Positions 35,040 to 43,559 of a stretch of DNA of 60,085 nt are shown piece after piece (position 1 is the first letter of the stretch; every line of letters starts with the position of its first letter). Both the position numbers and the translations under genes were made by a program. The stretch lies in NCBI RefSeq assembly GCF_000424445.1, contig NZ_AUJX01000025.1:1-60085 (forward strand). Reading direction: 5' to 3'. Source of the DNA: Oribacterium sp. NK2B42 (GTDB taxonomy: Bacteria > Bacillota > Clostridia > Lachnospirales > Lachnospiraceae). The notes under the pieces were generated by a model. That model had not been told where the DNA came from. It searched no databases and saw only the letters and a program-made list of their open reading frames with translations.

Positions 35040-35198
35040 TCTCAGACTAATACAAGCTGTATTTTTTCCATAAGAGATAACGGATGCGGTATCCCCAAGG
35101 AATCAATTGAGCATATATACGATAAGTCTCCACATCCGGCAGCATCACTTCAAACGAATGCTTTCTGTGTAATGATTAAAATATCGGTCTTTCGATAA
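35040..35198 (+). pseudogene. Histidine-kinase-type ATPase fragment in a long gap
   Basis: The 796 bases from 34560 to 35355 hold no intact gene. One open frame reads CIFSIRDNGCGIPKESIEHI and ends at TAA 35196. DNGCGIP is the G1 box of GHKL ATPase domains of sensor kinases. The upstream dimerisation part and the downstream G2 box are missing, so this is a remnant. The rest of the gap is AT-rich (34860-35040) and should include the promoter of the minus-strand NRPS gene and of azlCD, but I saw no clear promoter pair. Confidence 0.45.
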
Positions 35199-35355
35199 AT
35201 GAGGAGCTTATTTACGTAAAATGCCATATGGGTGATACTGGACTCCTATTGTGAGGAACGTAAAGCTATCCACACTCGGTTATCAACCGGATGTATGGAA
35301 GAAGTGGGAGTGATATAGAAAGTCGGGATTTATAGTACTGCTATTGGAGATATAG

Positions 35356-36051
35356 ATGAAGGAGTTACGCTTTGCCATAAGAAATACGATTCCAATATTC
35401 TTTACCTATCTGTTCATCGGGATTGCCTTTGGCATTCTGATGAGTGATGCAGGATACGGTGTTATGCTATCGACAGCATCCGCTTTTTTTATTTTCGCTG
35501 GTTCGATGCAGCTTGTAATGGTGCCAATGATGACATCCGGAGTATCCTTGTTTTCACTGGCACTCATGTCCTTTTTTATCAATGCCCGGCATATTTTCTA
35601 TGGAATTGGATTTATTGAAAAGTTTCGCGGAATGGGCTGGCGCTATCCCTACATGGTTCTGACTCTAACAGATGAAACTTATTCCGTTCTCTGTTCAGTA
35701 AAGTATGATAAGGATCTGGACGAGGACAGGGCTGCATTTCTGATTGCCATGGCAGACCATCTGTATTGGGTTTTCGGCTGCTTCATTGGCGCATGCGTGG
35801 GGCGATACCTTCCGTTCGATATGAGAGGAATCGAGTTCTCTGCCACGGCTTTTTTTCTGGTCGTGGTTATCAATCAATGGCATCAATACCATTCCAAACT
35901 CCCATTTTTTACAGCTGCCGTATGTACCATGGTTTTTTATTTGTTGCTGGGTAAGGATTTTTTCCTGATTCCCACCCTGGTCACCTGTCTGGCTGTGATG
36001 ATTTTTCTTCGAAAGCCCGTAGAGCAGAAGGAGGGCTTTGCCGATGAATGA
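35356..36051 (+). CDS. azlC: Branched-chain amino acid exporter, large subunit
   Basis: A 231-residue membrane protein of the AzlC family. It opens with IPIFFTYLFIGIAFGILM and has FIFAGSMQLVMVPMM and FFINARHIFYGIGF, which are hallmark segments. AzlC forms, with AzlD, a permease that exports branched-chain and some other amino acids. About five to seven membrane segments are visible. GGAGATATAG precedes the ATG. The end overlaps the azlD start by 8 bases, so the two are an operon. Confidence 0.9.
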   Translation: MKELRFAIRNTIPIFFTYLFIGIAFGILMSDAGYGVMLSTASAFFIFAGSMQLVMVPMMTSGVSLFSLALMSFFINARHIFYGIGFIEKFRGMGWRYPYMVLTLTDETYSVLCSVKYDKDLDEDRAAFLIAMADHLYWVFGCFIGACVGRYLPFDMRGIEFSATAFFLVVVINQWHQYHSKLPFFTAAVCTMVFYLLLGKDFFLIPTLVTCLAVMIFLRKPVEQKEGFADE

Positions 36052-36367
36052 AGTGCTGTATCCACTGGCTGTGATAGCTGTCGTCGCACTAGTTACATGG
36101 ATGCTCCGGGCTTTTCCTTTCCTGCTGTTTGGTAACAGACCGCTTCCCAAGGTGATCCTGTATCTAGGCAAAGTCCTTCCGCCTGCGATTATGACTGTTC
36201 TGGTAATCTATTGCCTTCGGGATATATCTTTTTCCCAGCCGCCCTATGGAATACCGGAAATCGTTGCATGTGTTGTAGTTGCTGCTTTGCAAATCATCCG
36301 CAGGAATATGTATCTTTCAATTATAGTGGGAACGATTTGCTACATGATAATGATCCGTGTTGTTTAG
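36044..36367 (+). CDS. azlD: Branched-chain amino acid exporter, small subunit
   Basis: A 107-residue membrane protein of the AzlD family with about four membrane segments. TWMLRAFPFLLFGNRPLP and LGKVLPPAIMTVLVIYCL are typical. It partners AzlC in amino acid export. GAAGGAGGG at 36028-36035 lies inside the azlC end and sets ATG 36044 as the start. The length fits the family. No gene follows in the operon; the next DNA consists of gene fragments. Confidence 0.9.
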   Translation: MNEVLYPLAVIAVVALVTWMLRAFPFLLFGNRPLPKVILYLGKVLPPAIMTVLVIYCLRDISFSQPPYGIPEIVACVVVAALQIIRRNMYLSIIVGTICYMIMIRVV

Positions 36368-36420
36368 AATGTTGCGTTTATAACTTGTTTCATAAAGTTT
36401 AGTCTAAGGGGTTAAATTCT

Positions 36421-36537
36421 AGCTTGCTATCAATAGTTTATATAACAGCCGAAAATACGATATCTATATTACAGGTTCCAATGCATTTTTGTTAAGCTCA
36501 GATTTATCGACGTTATTTACTGGGAGATTTATAGAAA
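36421..36537 (+). pseudogene. Near-identical 117-base fragment of the DUF4143 ATPase gene
   Basis: This stretch matches 55890-56006, inside the ATPase gene at 55.6 kb, over about 117 bases with only two differences by eye. It corresponds to the Walker B to sensor 1 region ([17 protein letters not shown]). The sequence diverges abruptly on both sides. No start codon or remainder of the gene is present. The close match means either a recent copy event or a second, now deleted, nearly identical paralogue. Confidence 0.9.
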
Positions 36538-36585
36538 TTCAAGTTTGAAAAAGGCAAGCTCTTGATAAAGTAATCAAAAAATAAT

Positions 36586-36720
36586 ATGAAACACATGATT
36601 AAATATATATTGATGCTCTGCATTGTATTTTCTCTTTCAGGGTGTGTCAGACGGAACGTTACCCCCTCCGTAGATCCCAAACTTTTGGAAAGTTGCGCCG
36701 GATCTGTTTTTGGTGATTAA
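36586..36720 (+). other. Truncated lipoprotein ORF, 44 residues
   Basis: An ATG frame reads MKHMIKYILMLCIVFSLSGC and then 24 more residues before TAA. The hydrophobic stretch ending LSGC is a good lipobox, so this was the 5' end of a lipoprotein gene. The frame then runs into DNA that encodes an acetyltransferase fragment in another frame, so the lipoprotein body is lost. No strong ribosome binding site is seen. Probably a remnant. Confidence 0.4.
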
Positions 36721-36952
36721 AGACAGGGAAAATGATGGAAAGATTGTAGGATTCCTGAACGGCATAGCAACAAATGAACGTATATTCAGGGATGAATTTT
36801 TCACTGATGAAAGCCTTCATGAGCCTGATGGAGAAACAGTAATGATTATGGGTCTTGACGTCCTTCGGGAGTACAGAAAAATGGGCCTTGCCAGGGAACT
36901 TGTTTTCAATTATTGCAGGAAAGAGCAGGCTCGAGTACGGAGGAACAAGTTT
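36674..36952 (+). pseudogene. GNAT acetyltransferase fragment
   Basis: An open frame without a proper start (TAG at 36671) reads APDLFLVIKDRENDGKIVGF, then MIMGLDVLREYRKMGLAREL. The RKMGLA part is the acetyl-CoA-binding loop of the GNAT fold, and the whole is like the middle of arylalkylamine-type acetyltransferases. The N-terminus overlaps the lipoprotein remnant and the C-terminal strand is replaced by the next gene. The frame runs on into that gene, so a fused product from TTG 36710 is possible, but a good internal start at 36953 makes this a remnant. Confidence 0.65.
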
Positions 36953-37891
36953 ATGAATAAGAAATTATTAATAGAGTTTAAAAATCATATCGATTTGGGG
37001 GATCTGATAAAAAAATATAATCACAGCTTCGATGAGTATGTAACAATGCAGATCGGCTTTGATGGAAACGTTTATATTTTATTCAATAAAAACATTCCGG
37101 AACGAATAGATGGAATGTTTGTTCCAACAGAGTCAAACAGTAATTATTCTGTTTTGCTATTACAGATTGACTGGAATGAAGAAAAAATAATAAATGAAAA
37201 GTATTATGATCTTGGTGTTCAGAAGATGAATTACAGCTTTGTCCAGCCAATTTCTGAGGGTCTTCTTTTGGTATCTTCGAGATGCAGATTTAATAAAGGA
37301 AATCCGGAAAATAATGCTGCAATAGTTGATTTTAATGGAAATATAATCGATGAATTCTGTCTTGGAGATGGGATATCTCATTGCTTTGTTCATCCTGATT
37401 TAGGAATTGTTATCGGGTACTTTGATGAAGGTGTCTTTGGAAATTACGGATGGAATAATCCGCTAGGTGCATGTGGTGTCAGGGTCTGGGGAAGAGGCGG
37501 TCAGGATATATGGCAAGCAGACAAAAATATCTATGATTGCTATGCTATGAATATAAGTGAGACAGGGACTATCTGGTATTACTATTACGATGAATTTAAA
37601 CTTGTCAATGCAAGTATAAACAATTCTTGCGAAAGAGAATACGTTCCTGAAATAGACGGAGCGGTGTCTCTTATTATTTCAAAAGATAATCTCACAATAA
37701 TGATGGATAAAGGATACGATGCCAATGATGAATTCGTAGCAAAAAAGATAATAGACGATAAGCTTTGCGATGAAGTGCATATTAGCTTTATGTATCAGGG
37801 GAAATGCCGTAAAGTCAGTTTGATTTCTTCATATGGTTCCAAAGCTGCATTTGTTGAAAATGGAACTTGTTTATTTTTAAGAAGTTTCTAG
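36953..37891 (+). CDS. Conserved hypothetical protein, repeat-rich (propeller-like)
   Basis: A 312-residue soluble protein of unknown function. It has recurring strand pairs with GN, DG and Trp/Tyr-rich turns (FDGNVYILFNK, VDFNGNIIDEF, DCYAMNISETGTIWYYYYD), which suggest a beta-propeller-like or other all-beta fold. I associate this type of protein with clostridia, where no function is known. CGGAGG ends 9 bases before ATG 36953. No signal peptide is visible. It is the only complete-looking gene in a 1.7 kb stretch of fragments. Confidence 0.55.
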   Translation: MNKKLLIEFKNHIDLGDLIKKYNHSFDEYVTMQIGFDGNVYILFNKNIPERIDGMFVPTESNSNYSVLLLQIDWNEEKIINEKYYDLGVQKMNYSFVQPISEGLLLVSSRCRFNKGNPENNAAIVDFNGNIIDEFCLGDGISHCFVHPDLGIVIGYFDEGVFGNYGWNNPLGACGVRVWGRGGQDIWQADKNIYDCYAMNISETGTIWYYYYDEFKLVNASINNSCEREYVPEIDGAVSLIISKDNLTIMMDKGYDANDEFVAKKIIDDKLCDEVHISFMYQGKCRKVSLISSYGSKAAFVENGTCLFLRSF

Positions 37892-37893
37892 CC

Positions 37894-37957
37894 GGAGCCT
37901 TTTTTGCAACATATGGGTCCTGCTTTTCTTACTGCCTTTATCCTGCAGCCGGGAAAT
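37894..37957 (+). pseudogene. Fragment of a PAP2 phosphatase gene
   Basis: The reading GAFFATYGSCFSYCLYPAAG matches residues of the PAP2 protein at 3.6 kb (GAFFATYGSYFSYCLYPASG), and the DNA aligns with 3768-3831 with few differences. The frame continues without similarity to TAA at 38017. It begins right at the stop of the previous gene. A second short unassigned frame follows (38012-38111, ending VGVMPYRKSTVR), and the rest up to 38162 holds nothing I recognise. Confidence 0.8.
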
Positions 37958-38162
37958 TGCAAGTAAAAAGCACTGAGTGTATGGTTTGCTGCAAAGAAAA
38001 AATAAGTGCAGATGGGTAATTGAGTTTGCAGAATTACTTATATTTTATGAGAATGATTCCGATTTTCAGTATGTGGGTGTTATGCCATATCGGAAGTCCA
38101 CAGTACGATGATTAAGGCATTAACAGTAGGCAGCTATCTGTTTTATAGAAAGGATAACGAAC

Positions 38163-40847
38163 ATGAAAGCAGATAAGATAATCAAAAATGCAAAAATCTA
38201 TACATCTGACAAAAACAAGTCAATTGCGAATGCTCTTGCTGTAAAGGACGGGAAGTTTGTTTATGTGGGAGATGAGGCCGGTCTTTCTGATTACGAGGGA
38301 GAGGTCACTGACCTCGGAGGAAGGTTTGTCTTGCCCGGAATCATTGACAGCCATGTCCATGTAACCACCGGTGTTGCATTTGAGTACACTGACCTTGGCG
38401 TACCGGTCATGGAATCCACTAAAAAAGAATGTCTTGAGTTTATGGCTGATTATATCAAAAAAAATCCGGGACTTGAGCGCTACAGATTTATGATGGAGCG
38501 TACCTGCCTTGCCGGAGAAGAACTCACAAAGGAAGATCTCGATGCTATCTGTCCGGATGCGGAGATTCTGGTTTTGGAGGGTGAGGTGCACAGTAACTGG
38601 GTCAACTCCAGAATACTTGCGGCTCACGGAATCACCGATGACACACCGGATCCGGTACCGGGGCTTGCCTACTATGTGCGTAAAGATGGACATCTGACCG
38701 GAAACTCTTATGAAACCGCAAGCTGGCCTTTCCTTTTCGATGGTGTCAACAAACTCACTGATGAGCAGATTACTGTAGCATTACTTCGCTGGCTGGACTC
38801 ATCTTTAAAATATGGAGTCAGCGCTGTATTTGATGCCGGATTCCCTGAACACAACCATATGAATGAGCGGATATACTCAATACTTCGTGATCTGGACAAA
38901 CAGGGATTGCTTCCTGTTTATGTTGACGGATGTTATGTGCTCACACAGCCGGGGAAAACGAAAGAAGCACTTGATGGAGTAAAGCGTTTCAGAGAAGAGT
39001 TCAACACTGAGCACATGAAGGTGCATACCTTAAAAATATTTATGGACGGAACTCTGAAGATCGAAACCGCGGCTATGGTCACTCCATACATAGATACCGG
39101 TGCATTTGGAGCCCCGGCCTTTAATGCAGAAGAACTTGCCGATATCATTAAGGAGCTTAATGCAGAAGGACTGGATCTCCATGTACATACCGTAGGTGAG
39201 GCTTCATCCAGAGTGGTTCTTGATGGGGTAGAGTTGGCCAGAAAGGAATTGGGAGACAAGTACCGTGTTAAGGTGACCTGTGCGCATCTATGGGTTCAGG
39301 ACGACGCAGATCTAAATCGCTTTGCTAGTCTTGGTGTAACCGCCAATTTCACTCCATGGTGGCACAGCGGCAACGTAGGCGGCAACCCTGCTGAGTACTG
39401 GCCTCAATTTATCGGAGAGAAACGCGGTCACAACATGTTCCGCTGCAAAACGATCTGGGATACCGGTGCGCTTGTGACATGGTCAAGCGATGAAGTGTTC
39501 TATGGAGATTTCAAAAACTGGAGTCCTTATCTCGCCATGGAGATAGGTATGACCCGCTGGATCAATGAAAAAACCAGATTTGAGGAAACAAGCAGAACAG
39601 TTGCAGCATTTCCTCCATTAAGTGAGAGAATGAATATCGAGGAAATGATACAGGGTTATACCATCAATGGTGCCAAGCAACTCGGTATCGAGGCATCCAA
39701 GGGTTCTATAGAAATCGGAAAGGATGCGGACTTCCTTGTGTTTGATAAAGATCTGCTCACTGCTGAGCATGAGGGATTCAGTTTCAACATGCCTTGTGAA
39801 GTTTATTTTGGCGGAAAAAGTATGACTCCGAAATCCGCACATCTCCTGGCAGAAGGCTATGAGATCATGAACGGTTTAACTGTGCCGGTGGGAACTTCCA
39901 ACAAAGATCTGGCAGTTGAAGGCGCAGAGCCGAAGAATGCTGAAAAAATCACCATTGAGTGTTCGCGTGGAGAAAAGATCAATCTGTATGTTTTCCGTCC
40001 TGCAGATTATGTGAAGGGTGAGAGAACGCCGCTTATCTATTTCATTCATGGCGGAGGATATCACTTTGGCAATACCTCCATGGATGAATCAAAGATACAG
40101 GGTGTGGCAGATGGAAGCAATGCCACGGTTGTTTCTCCTGACTATACACTTTCACTGGACCCTTCATACAGATATCCTATGGAGCTTGAAGAGGTTTATG
40201 CAGGTCTCGAATATGTGTACAGGCATGCGGACGAATTGAATGTGGATCCTGACAACATAGTCATTGAGGGAGAAAGCGCCGGAGGCGGTCTGACTGCACG
40301 TCTGGCTCTTTATAATCGTGATAAGGGATGTGTTCCTCTGAAAGGTCAGGTTCTTATATATCCTATGCTTGACTGCCGTACCGGTGGCGGAGATGACATT
40401 TACAAGAATGAATATGCCGGAGAGTTTGTCTGGACAAAGGAAAATAATGTTTTTGGCTGGGGAAAACTGCTCGAAGGTCAGGAGAAGGAGCTTTCCGATG
40501 ATGAGAAGATTTATTTCTCACCGGCACTTGCTGATGTAGAACAGCTGAAAGGATTGCCTGAGACTTTTATGATCGTCGGAAGTCTGGATCTTTTCTGTAA
40601 TGAAGATATGGATTATGCCAAAAAGCTTATGCAGGCCGGTGTTTTTACGGAGCTTTATGTAGAACCTGGAGTGCCTCATGCCTATGAGTATCTGGAGTGG
40701 ACACCTCAGGCAGCCCGTTTCCTCGAGCTGAGAAATCATGCTACCATAAGGATGCTTGGAACCGAAGAGAAATCACAGACTCCTGATGCAGGAATAGAGT
40801 TGGGAGACCTTTTAAAGTATATCTCCGGCATGGGTAGTACAAAATAA
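38163..40847 (+). CDS. Amidohydrolase (YtcJ type) fused to alpha/beta-hydrolase esterase
   Basis: An 894-residue protein of two enzymes. Residues 1-585 are an amidohydrolase of the YtcJ/amidohydrolase_3 group: LPGIIDSHVHVTTG gives the HxH metal site, then LHVHTVGEAS, CAHLW and the D of TWSSDEV. It would hydrolyse an amide or similar bond. Residues 600-890 are a hormone-sensitive-lipase-like esterase: HGGGYHFG oxyanion motif, GESAGGG nucleophile, GSLDLF and PGVPHAYE for the acid and His. All catalytic residues look present. The fused form suggests two successive steps on one substrate. GAAAGGA precedes the ATG. sfsA follows after 8 bases. Confidence 0.87.
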   Translation: MKADKIIKNAKIYTSDKNKSIANALAVKDGKFVYVGDEAGLSDYEGEVTDLGGRFVLPGIIDSHVHVTTGVAFEYTDLGVPVMESTKKECLEFMADYIKKNPGLERYRFMMERTCLAGEELTKEDLDAICPDAEILVLEGEVHSNWVNSRILAAHGITDDTPDPVPGLAYYVRKDGHLTGNSYETASWPFLFDGVNKLTDEQITVALLRWLDSSLKYGVSAVFDAGFPEHNHMNERIYSILRDLDKQGLLPVYVDGCYVLTQPGKTKEALDGVKRFREEFNTEHMKVHTLKIFMDGTLKIETAAMVTPYIDTGAFGAPAFNAEELADIIKELNAEGLDLHVHTVGEASSRVVLDGVELARKELGDKYRVKVTCAHLWVQDDADLNRFASLGVTANFTPWWHSGNVGGNPAEYWPQFIGEKRGHNMFRCKTIWDTGALVTWSSDEVFYGDFKNWSPYLAMEIGMTRWINEKTRFEETSRTVAAFPPLSERMNIEEMIQGYTINGAKQLGIEASKGSIEIGKDADFLVFDKDLLTAEHEGFSFNMPCEVYFGGKSMTPKSAHLLAEGYEIMNGLTVPVGTSNKDLAVEGAEPKNAEKITIECSRGEKINLYVFRPADYVKGERTPLIYFIHGGGYHFGNTSMDESKIQGVADGSNATVVSPDYTLSLDPSYRYPMELEEVYAGLEYVYRHADELNVDPDNIVIEGESAGGGLTARLALYNRDKGCVPLKGQVLIYPMLDCRTGGGDDIYKNEYAGEFVWTKENNVFGWGKLLEGQEKELSDDEKIYFSPALADVEQLKGLPETFMIVGSLDLFCNEDMDYAKKLMQAGVFTELYVEPGVPHAYEYLEWTPQAARFLELRNHATIRMLGTEEKSQTPDAGIELGDLLKYISGMGSTK

Positions 40848-40855
40848 GGTTATTT

Positions 40856-41533
40856 ATGAATTATGAAAATATAGTCCCCGGAGTTTTCCTGAAAAGACCG
40901 AACCGTTTTATTGCGGAGGTTGAGATAGATGGCCGGAAGGAAACGGTTCACGTGAAAAATACGGGACGGTGCAGAGAACTTCTGGTACCGGGATGTGAGG
41001 TATGGCTTACAGCGCCGGGGACTCTGGGAAGAAAAACAAAATATGATCTTGTGGTTGTGAGGAAAAGCACAGGGGTGTTGTTCAATATCGACAGTCAGGC
41101 ACCAAATAAGGTGGTGAAGGAATGGCTTTCAACACAGGGCTTTGACAGGGTTATCCCGGAATATACCTTTGGTGACTCCCGGATCGATTTTTATATGGAG
41201 AAGGGTGATGAAAGATTCTTGATGGAAGTGAAAGGCTGTACTTTGGAATTTGACGGCATCGGTTATTTTCCTGATGCTCCTACAGAGCGTGGGGTCAAAC
41301 ATATACGAGAGCTCATAAAGGCCAAAGCCCGGGGTTACAGAACCGCCCTTGCATATGTTATACAGATGGAGGGGGTTTCAGAAGTGAGACCTCACAGGGA
41401 GATGCATCCTGAATTTGGGGAGGCCATAGATGATGCCATAAATGCCGGAGTGGAGATATTGTTTCTGAGATGTAAGGTTGAGCCGGATAAGCTGTGGATC
41501 GAGCAGGACTCTTATTTTCCTGTATTGACTTGA
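40856..41533 (+). CDS. sfsA: SfsA family DNA/RNA nuclease-like protein
   Basis: A 225-residue protein matching SfsA throughout: RFIAEVEIDG, HVKNTGRCRELL, SRIDFYM, MEVKGCTLE and FPDAPTERGVKHI. It has a nucleic-acid-binding N-terminal part and a PD-(D/E)XK-like core with D and ExK (SRIDF, MEVKG). SfsA was first described as a sugar fermentation stimulator in E. coli; nuclease activity has been reported. It is 8 bases after the fused hydrolase and probably co-transcribed. Length fits the family. Confidence 0.93.
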   Translation: MNYENIVPGVFLKRPNRFIAEVEIDGRKETVHVKNTGRCRELLVPGCEVWLTAPGTLGRKTKYDLVVVRKSTGVLFNIDSQAPNKVVKEWLSTQGFDRVIPEYTFGDSRIDFYMEKGDERFLMEVKGCTLEFDGIGYFPDAPTERGVKHIRELIKAKARGYRTALAYVIQMEGVSEVRPHREMHPEFGEAIDDAINAGVEILFLRCKVEPDKLWIEQDSYFPVLT

Positions 41534-41631
41534 TCCGTGATAATACCTGCAGCATTTTTAATCGTCATCAATGTCTATAGAATAGATTTTGTGATAGTAT
41601 AGCATCATATAGATAATGAAGGAGATTTATC

Positions 41632-43335
41632 ATGCCGAAAGTGATTTCCATCGGAGCACAGTATTTCTATGACCTTAGGGATAATGACTGTTTTTACATA
41701 GATAAAACCCATTTTATCAAGGAATGGTGGGAGAGGAAGGATGCAGTCACCTTAATAACCCGTCCTCGTCGCTTCGGAAAGACTCTCAACATGAGCATGA
41801 CAGAGTGTTTCTTTTCCATAAAGTACAAGGATAGAGGGGATCTTTTTGAAGGCCTTTCTATATGGGAAGATGAAAAGTACAGAGCACTGCAAGGAACTTA
41901 TCCGGTTATATTCCTGTCTTTCGCAGGCGTCAAGGCAGTTAATTATGAGACTACAAGAGAATCCATCAATAAGATTATAGTAAATCTGTATGATGATTAT
42001 AAGTATATACTTGAAGATAAAAGATTTGACGAGAAAGACCACGCAGTATTTGATGAAATATGTATGGATATGCCTGACAGTACGGCATACACCTCTATCA
42101 ATCAGTTATGTAAATATCTTGAGAAGTACTATGGCAGGAAATGCATAGTGATAGTTGATGAATACGACACTCCGATGCAGGAAGCCTGGATCCATGGCTA
42201 CTGGGATGAACTGACGGCATATATCAGAGGACTTTTCAACAATACCTTCAAGACAAATCCATACCTTGAAAGAGGACTGATGACCGGAATTATGAGAGTG
42301 AGCAAGGAGTCTATCTTCTCAGACCTAAACAATCTCAATGTCATAACCACTACATCAGATGAATACGCAGATTGTTTTGGATTTACAGAAAAAGAAGTCT
42401 TTGATGCGATGGATACGCAGGGGATAGACCCTTCAGAAAAGGAAAAAGTCAAAGAATGGTATGATGGTTTTACCTTTGGCAACATCTCGGACATCTACAA
42501 TCCATGGTCGGTAACTTCATATCTTGACAAAAAGAAGACCGGTTTATATTGGGTCAATACCAGCGGAAACGGACTTATTAACAAGCTTCTTCAGGAAGGA
42601 GATTCGGACATCAAGATGAAGCTTGAAACCTTGATAAAAGGAGGAACGCTCAGAGCAGAGATAGACGAACAGATTGTGTTTTCTCAGCTTTATGAAACAA
42701 GAGATGCTTTATGGAGTCTGATGCTTGCATCCGGATACCTCAAAGTAGATAAATACGAAGAGATTGAAGACTATGACGGACAGCTCATCTTCATGTATAC
42801 CCTGTCTATCACAAATCGGGAAGTCCGGGCAATGTTTGCGAAGCTTATAAAGGGATGGTTTAATAAAGGTACAGCCTTTAGCGATTTCATTTCCGCCATG
42901 CTGCGAGGTGACGAGTACGAGATGGAAAGATACATGAATCAGGTAGCATTAAACACCTTCAGTTCCTTTGATACCGGAACATCTCCTTCCGGCGAGAAGC
43001 ATCCTGAAAGGTTTTACCACGGCTTTGTTCTCGGACTTATGGTGGATAGATCAAGAGACTACATCATTAAGTCAAACCGGGAAAGCGGCTACGGAAGATA
43101 TGATGTGGTGATGGAACCAAAGAACACTTCAGATGTTGCAGTGATCATGGAATTCAAGGTCCGGGATGAGAGACGCGGAGAGAAGTCTCTTTCAGATACC
43201 GCGGATAATGCTCTGTCACAGATAAACGAAAGGAAGTATGACGCAGACCTTCTTTCCAGAGGCATCCCTGCGGAACGCATCTACAAGTATGGTTTTGCAT
43301 TTGAAGGAGAGACCTGCCTCATAAAAAAAGGATAA
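41632..43335 (+). CDS. AAA-ATPase-like / DUF1703 nuclease-fold protein
   Basis: A 567-residue protein. Residues 1-290 are the AAA-ATPase-like domain (PF09820 type): FIKEWWERKDAVTLITRPRR before GKTLNMSM as the Walker A region, and CIVIVDEYDTPM as Walker B. The C-terminal 150 residues are the DUF1703 PD-(D/E)XK domain (FYHGFVLGLM, GRYDVVMEP, VIMEFKV). The family is abundant in Bacteroidetes and Clostridia, often many copies per genome, with unknown role. GAAGGAG precedes ATG 41632. It stands alone, 98 bases after sfsA. Confidence 0.9.
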   Translation: MPKVISIGAQYFYDLRDNDCFYIDKTHFIKEWWERKDAVTLITRPRRFGKTLNMSMTECFFSIKYKDRGDLFEGLSIWEDEKYRALQGTYPVIFLSFAGVKAVNYETTRESINKIIVNLYDDYKYILEDKRFDEKDHAVFDEICMDMPDSTAYTSINQLCKYLEKYYGRKCIVIVDEYDTPMQEAWIHGYWDELTAYIRGLFNNTFKTNPYLERGLMTGIMRVSKESIFSDLNNLNVITTTSDEYADCFGFTEKEVFDAMDTQGIDPSEKEKVKEWYDGFTFGNISDIYNPWSVTSYLDKKKTGLYWVNTSGNGLINKLLQEGDSDIKMKLETLIKGGTLRAEIDEQIVFSQLYETRDALWSLMLASGYLKVDKYEEIEDYDGQLIFMYTLSITNREVRAMFAKLIKGWFNKGTAFSDFISAMLRGDEYEMERYMNQVALNTFSSFDTGTSPSGEKHPERFYHGFVLGLMVDRSRDYIIKSNRESGYGRYDVVMEPKNTSDVAVIMEFKVRDERRGEKSLSDTADNALSQINERKYDADLLSRGIPAERIYKYGFAFEGETCLIKKG

Positions 43336-43356
43336 TTATTGATGTAAAGGTCAAAA

Positions 43357-43503
43357 AACGCCGCTTATTAATTTCATTCATGGCGGCGGATATCACTTTG
43401 GCTATGCCTCCATGGATGAATAAAAGATACAGGGTGTGGCAGATGGAAGCAATGCTACTGTTGTTTCCCCTGACTATACACTTTCACCGGACCTTTCGTA
43501 CAA
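43357..43503 (+). pseudogene. Esterase-domain remnant before second amidohydrolase
   Basis: This 147-base stretch aligns with 40025-40171 in the esterase half of the fused hydrolase, including the HGGGYHFG region, with roughly one difference in ten bases. The frame is broken by TAA after SMDE. It ends about 55 bases before the second amidohydrolase. The parent seems to have been another esterase or fused hydrolase gene beside this amidohydrolase that has since decayed. Confidence 0.88.
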
Positions 43504-43559
43504 ATCCGTGATTATCAGCTGAGAAGAAGATCATAGAAGATAAGGAGGATATTTTATCA

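Noticed and set aside
36710-37891. A single fused GNAT-hypothetical protein of 393 residues
   Set aside because: The frame is open, but it begins at TTG without a ribosome binding site inside an acetyltransferase fragment that lacks both ends, while ATG 36953 has a good binding site.
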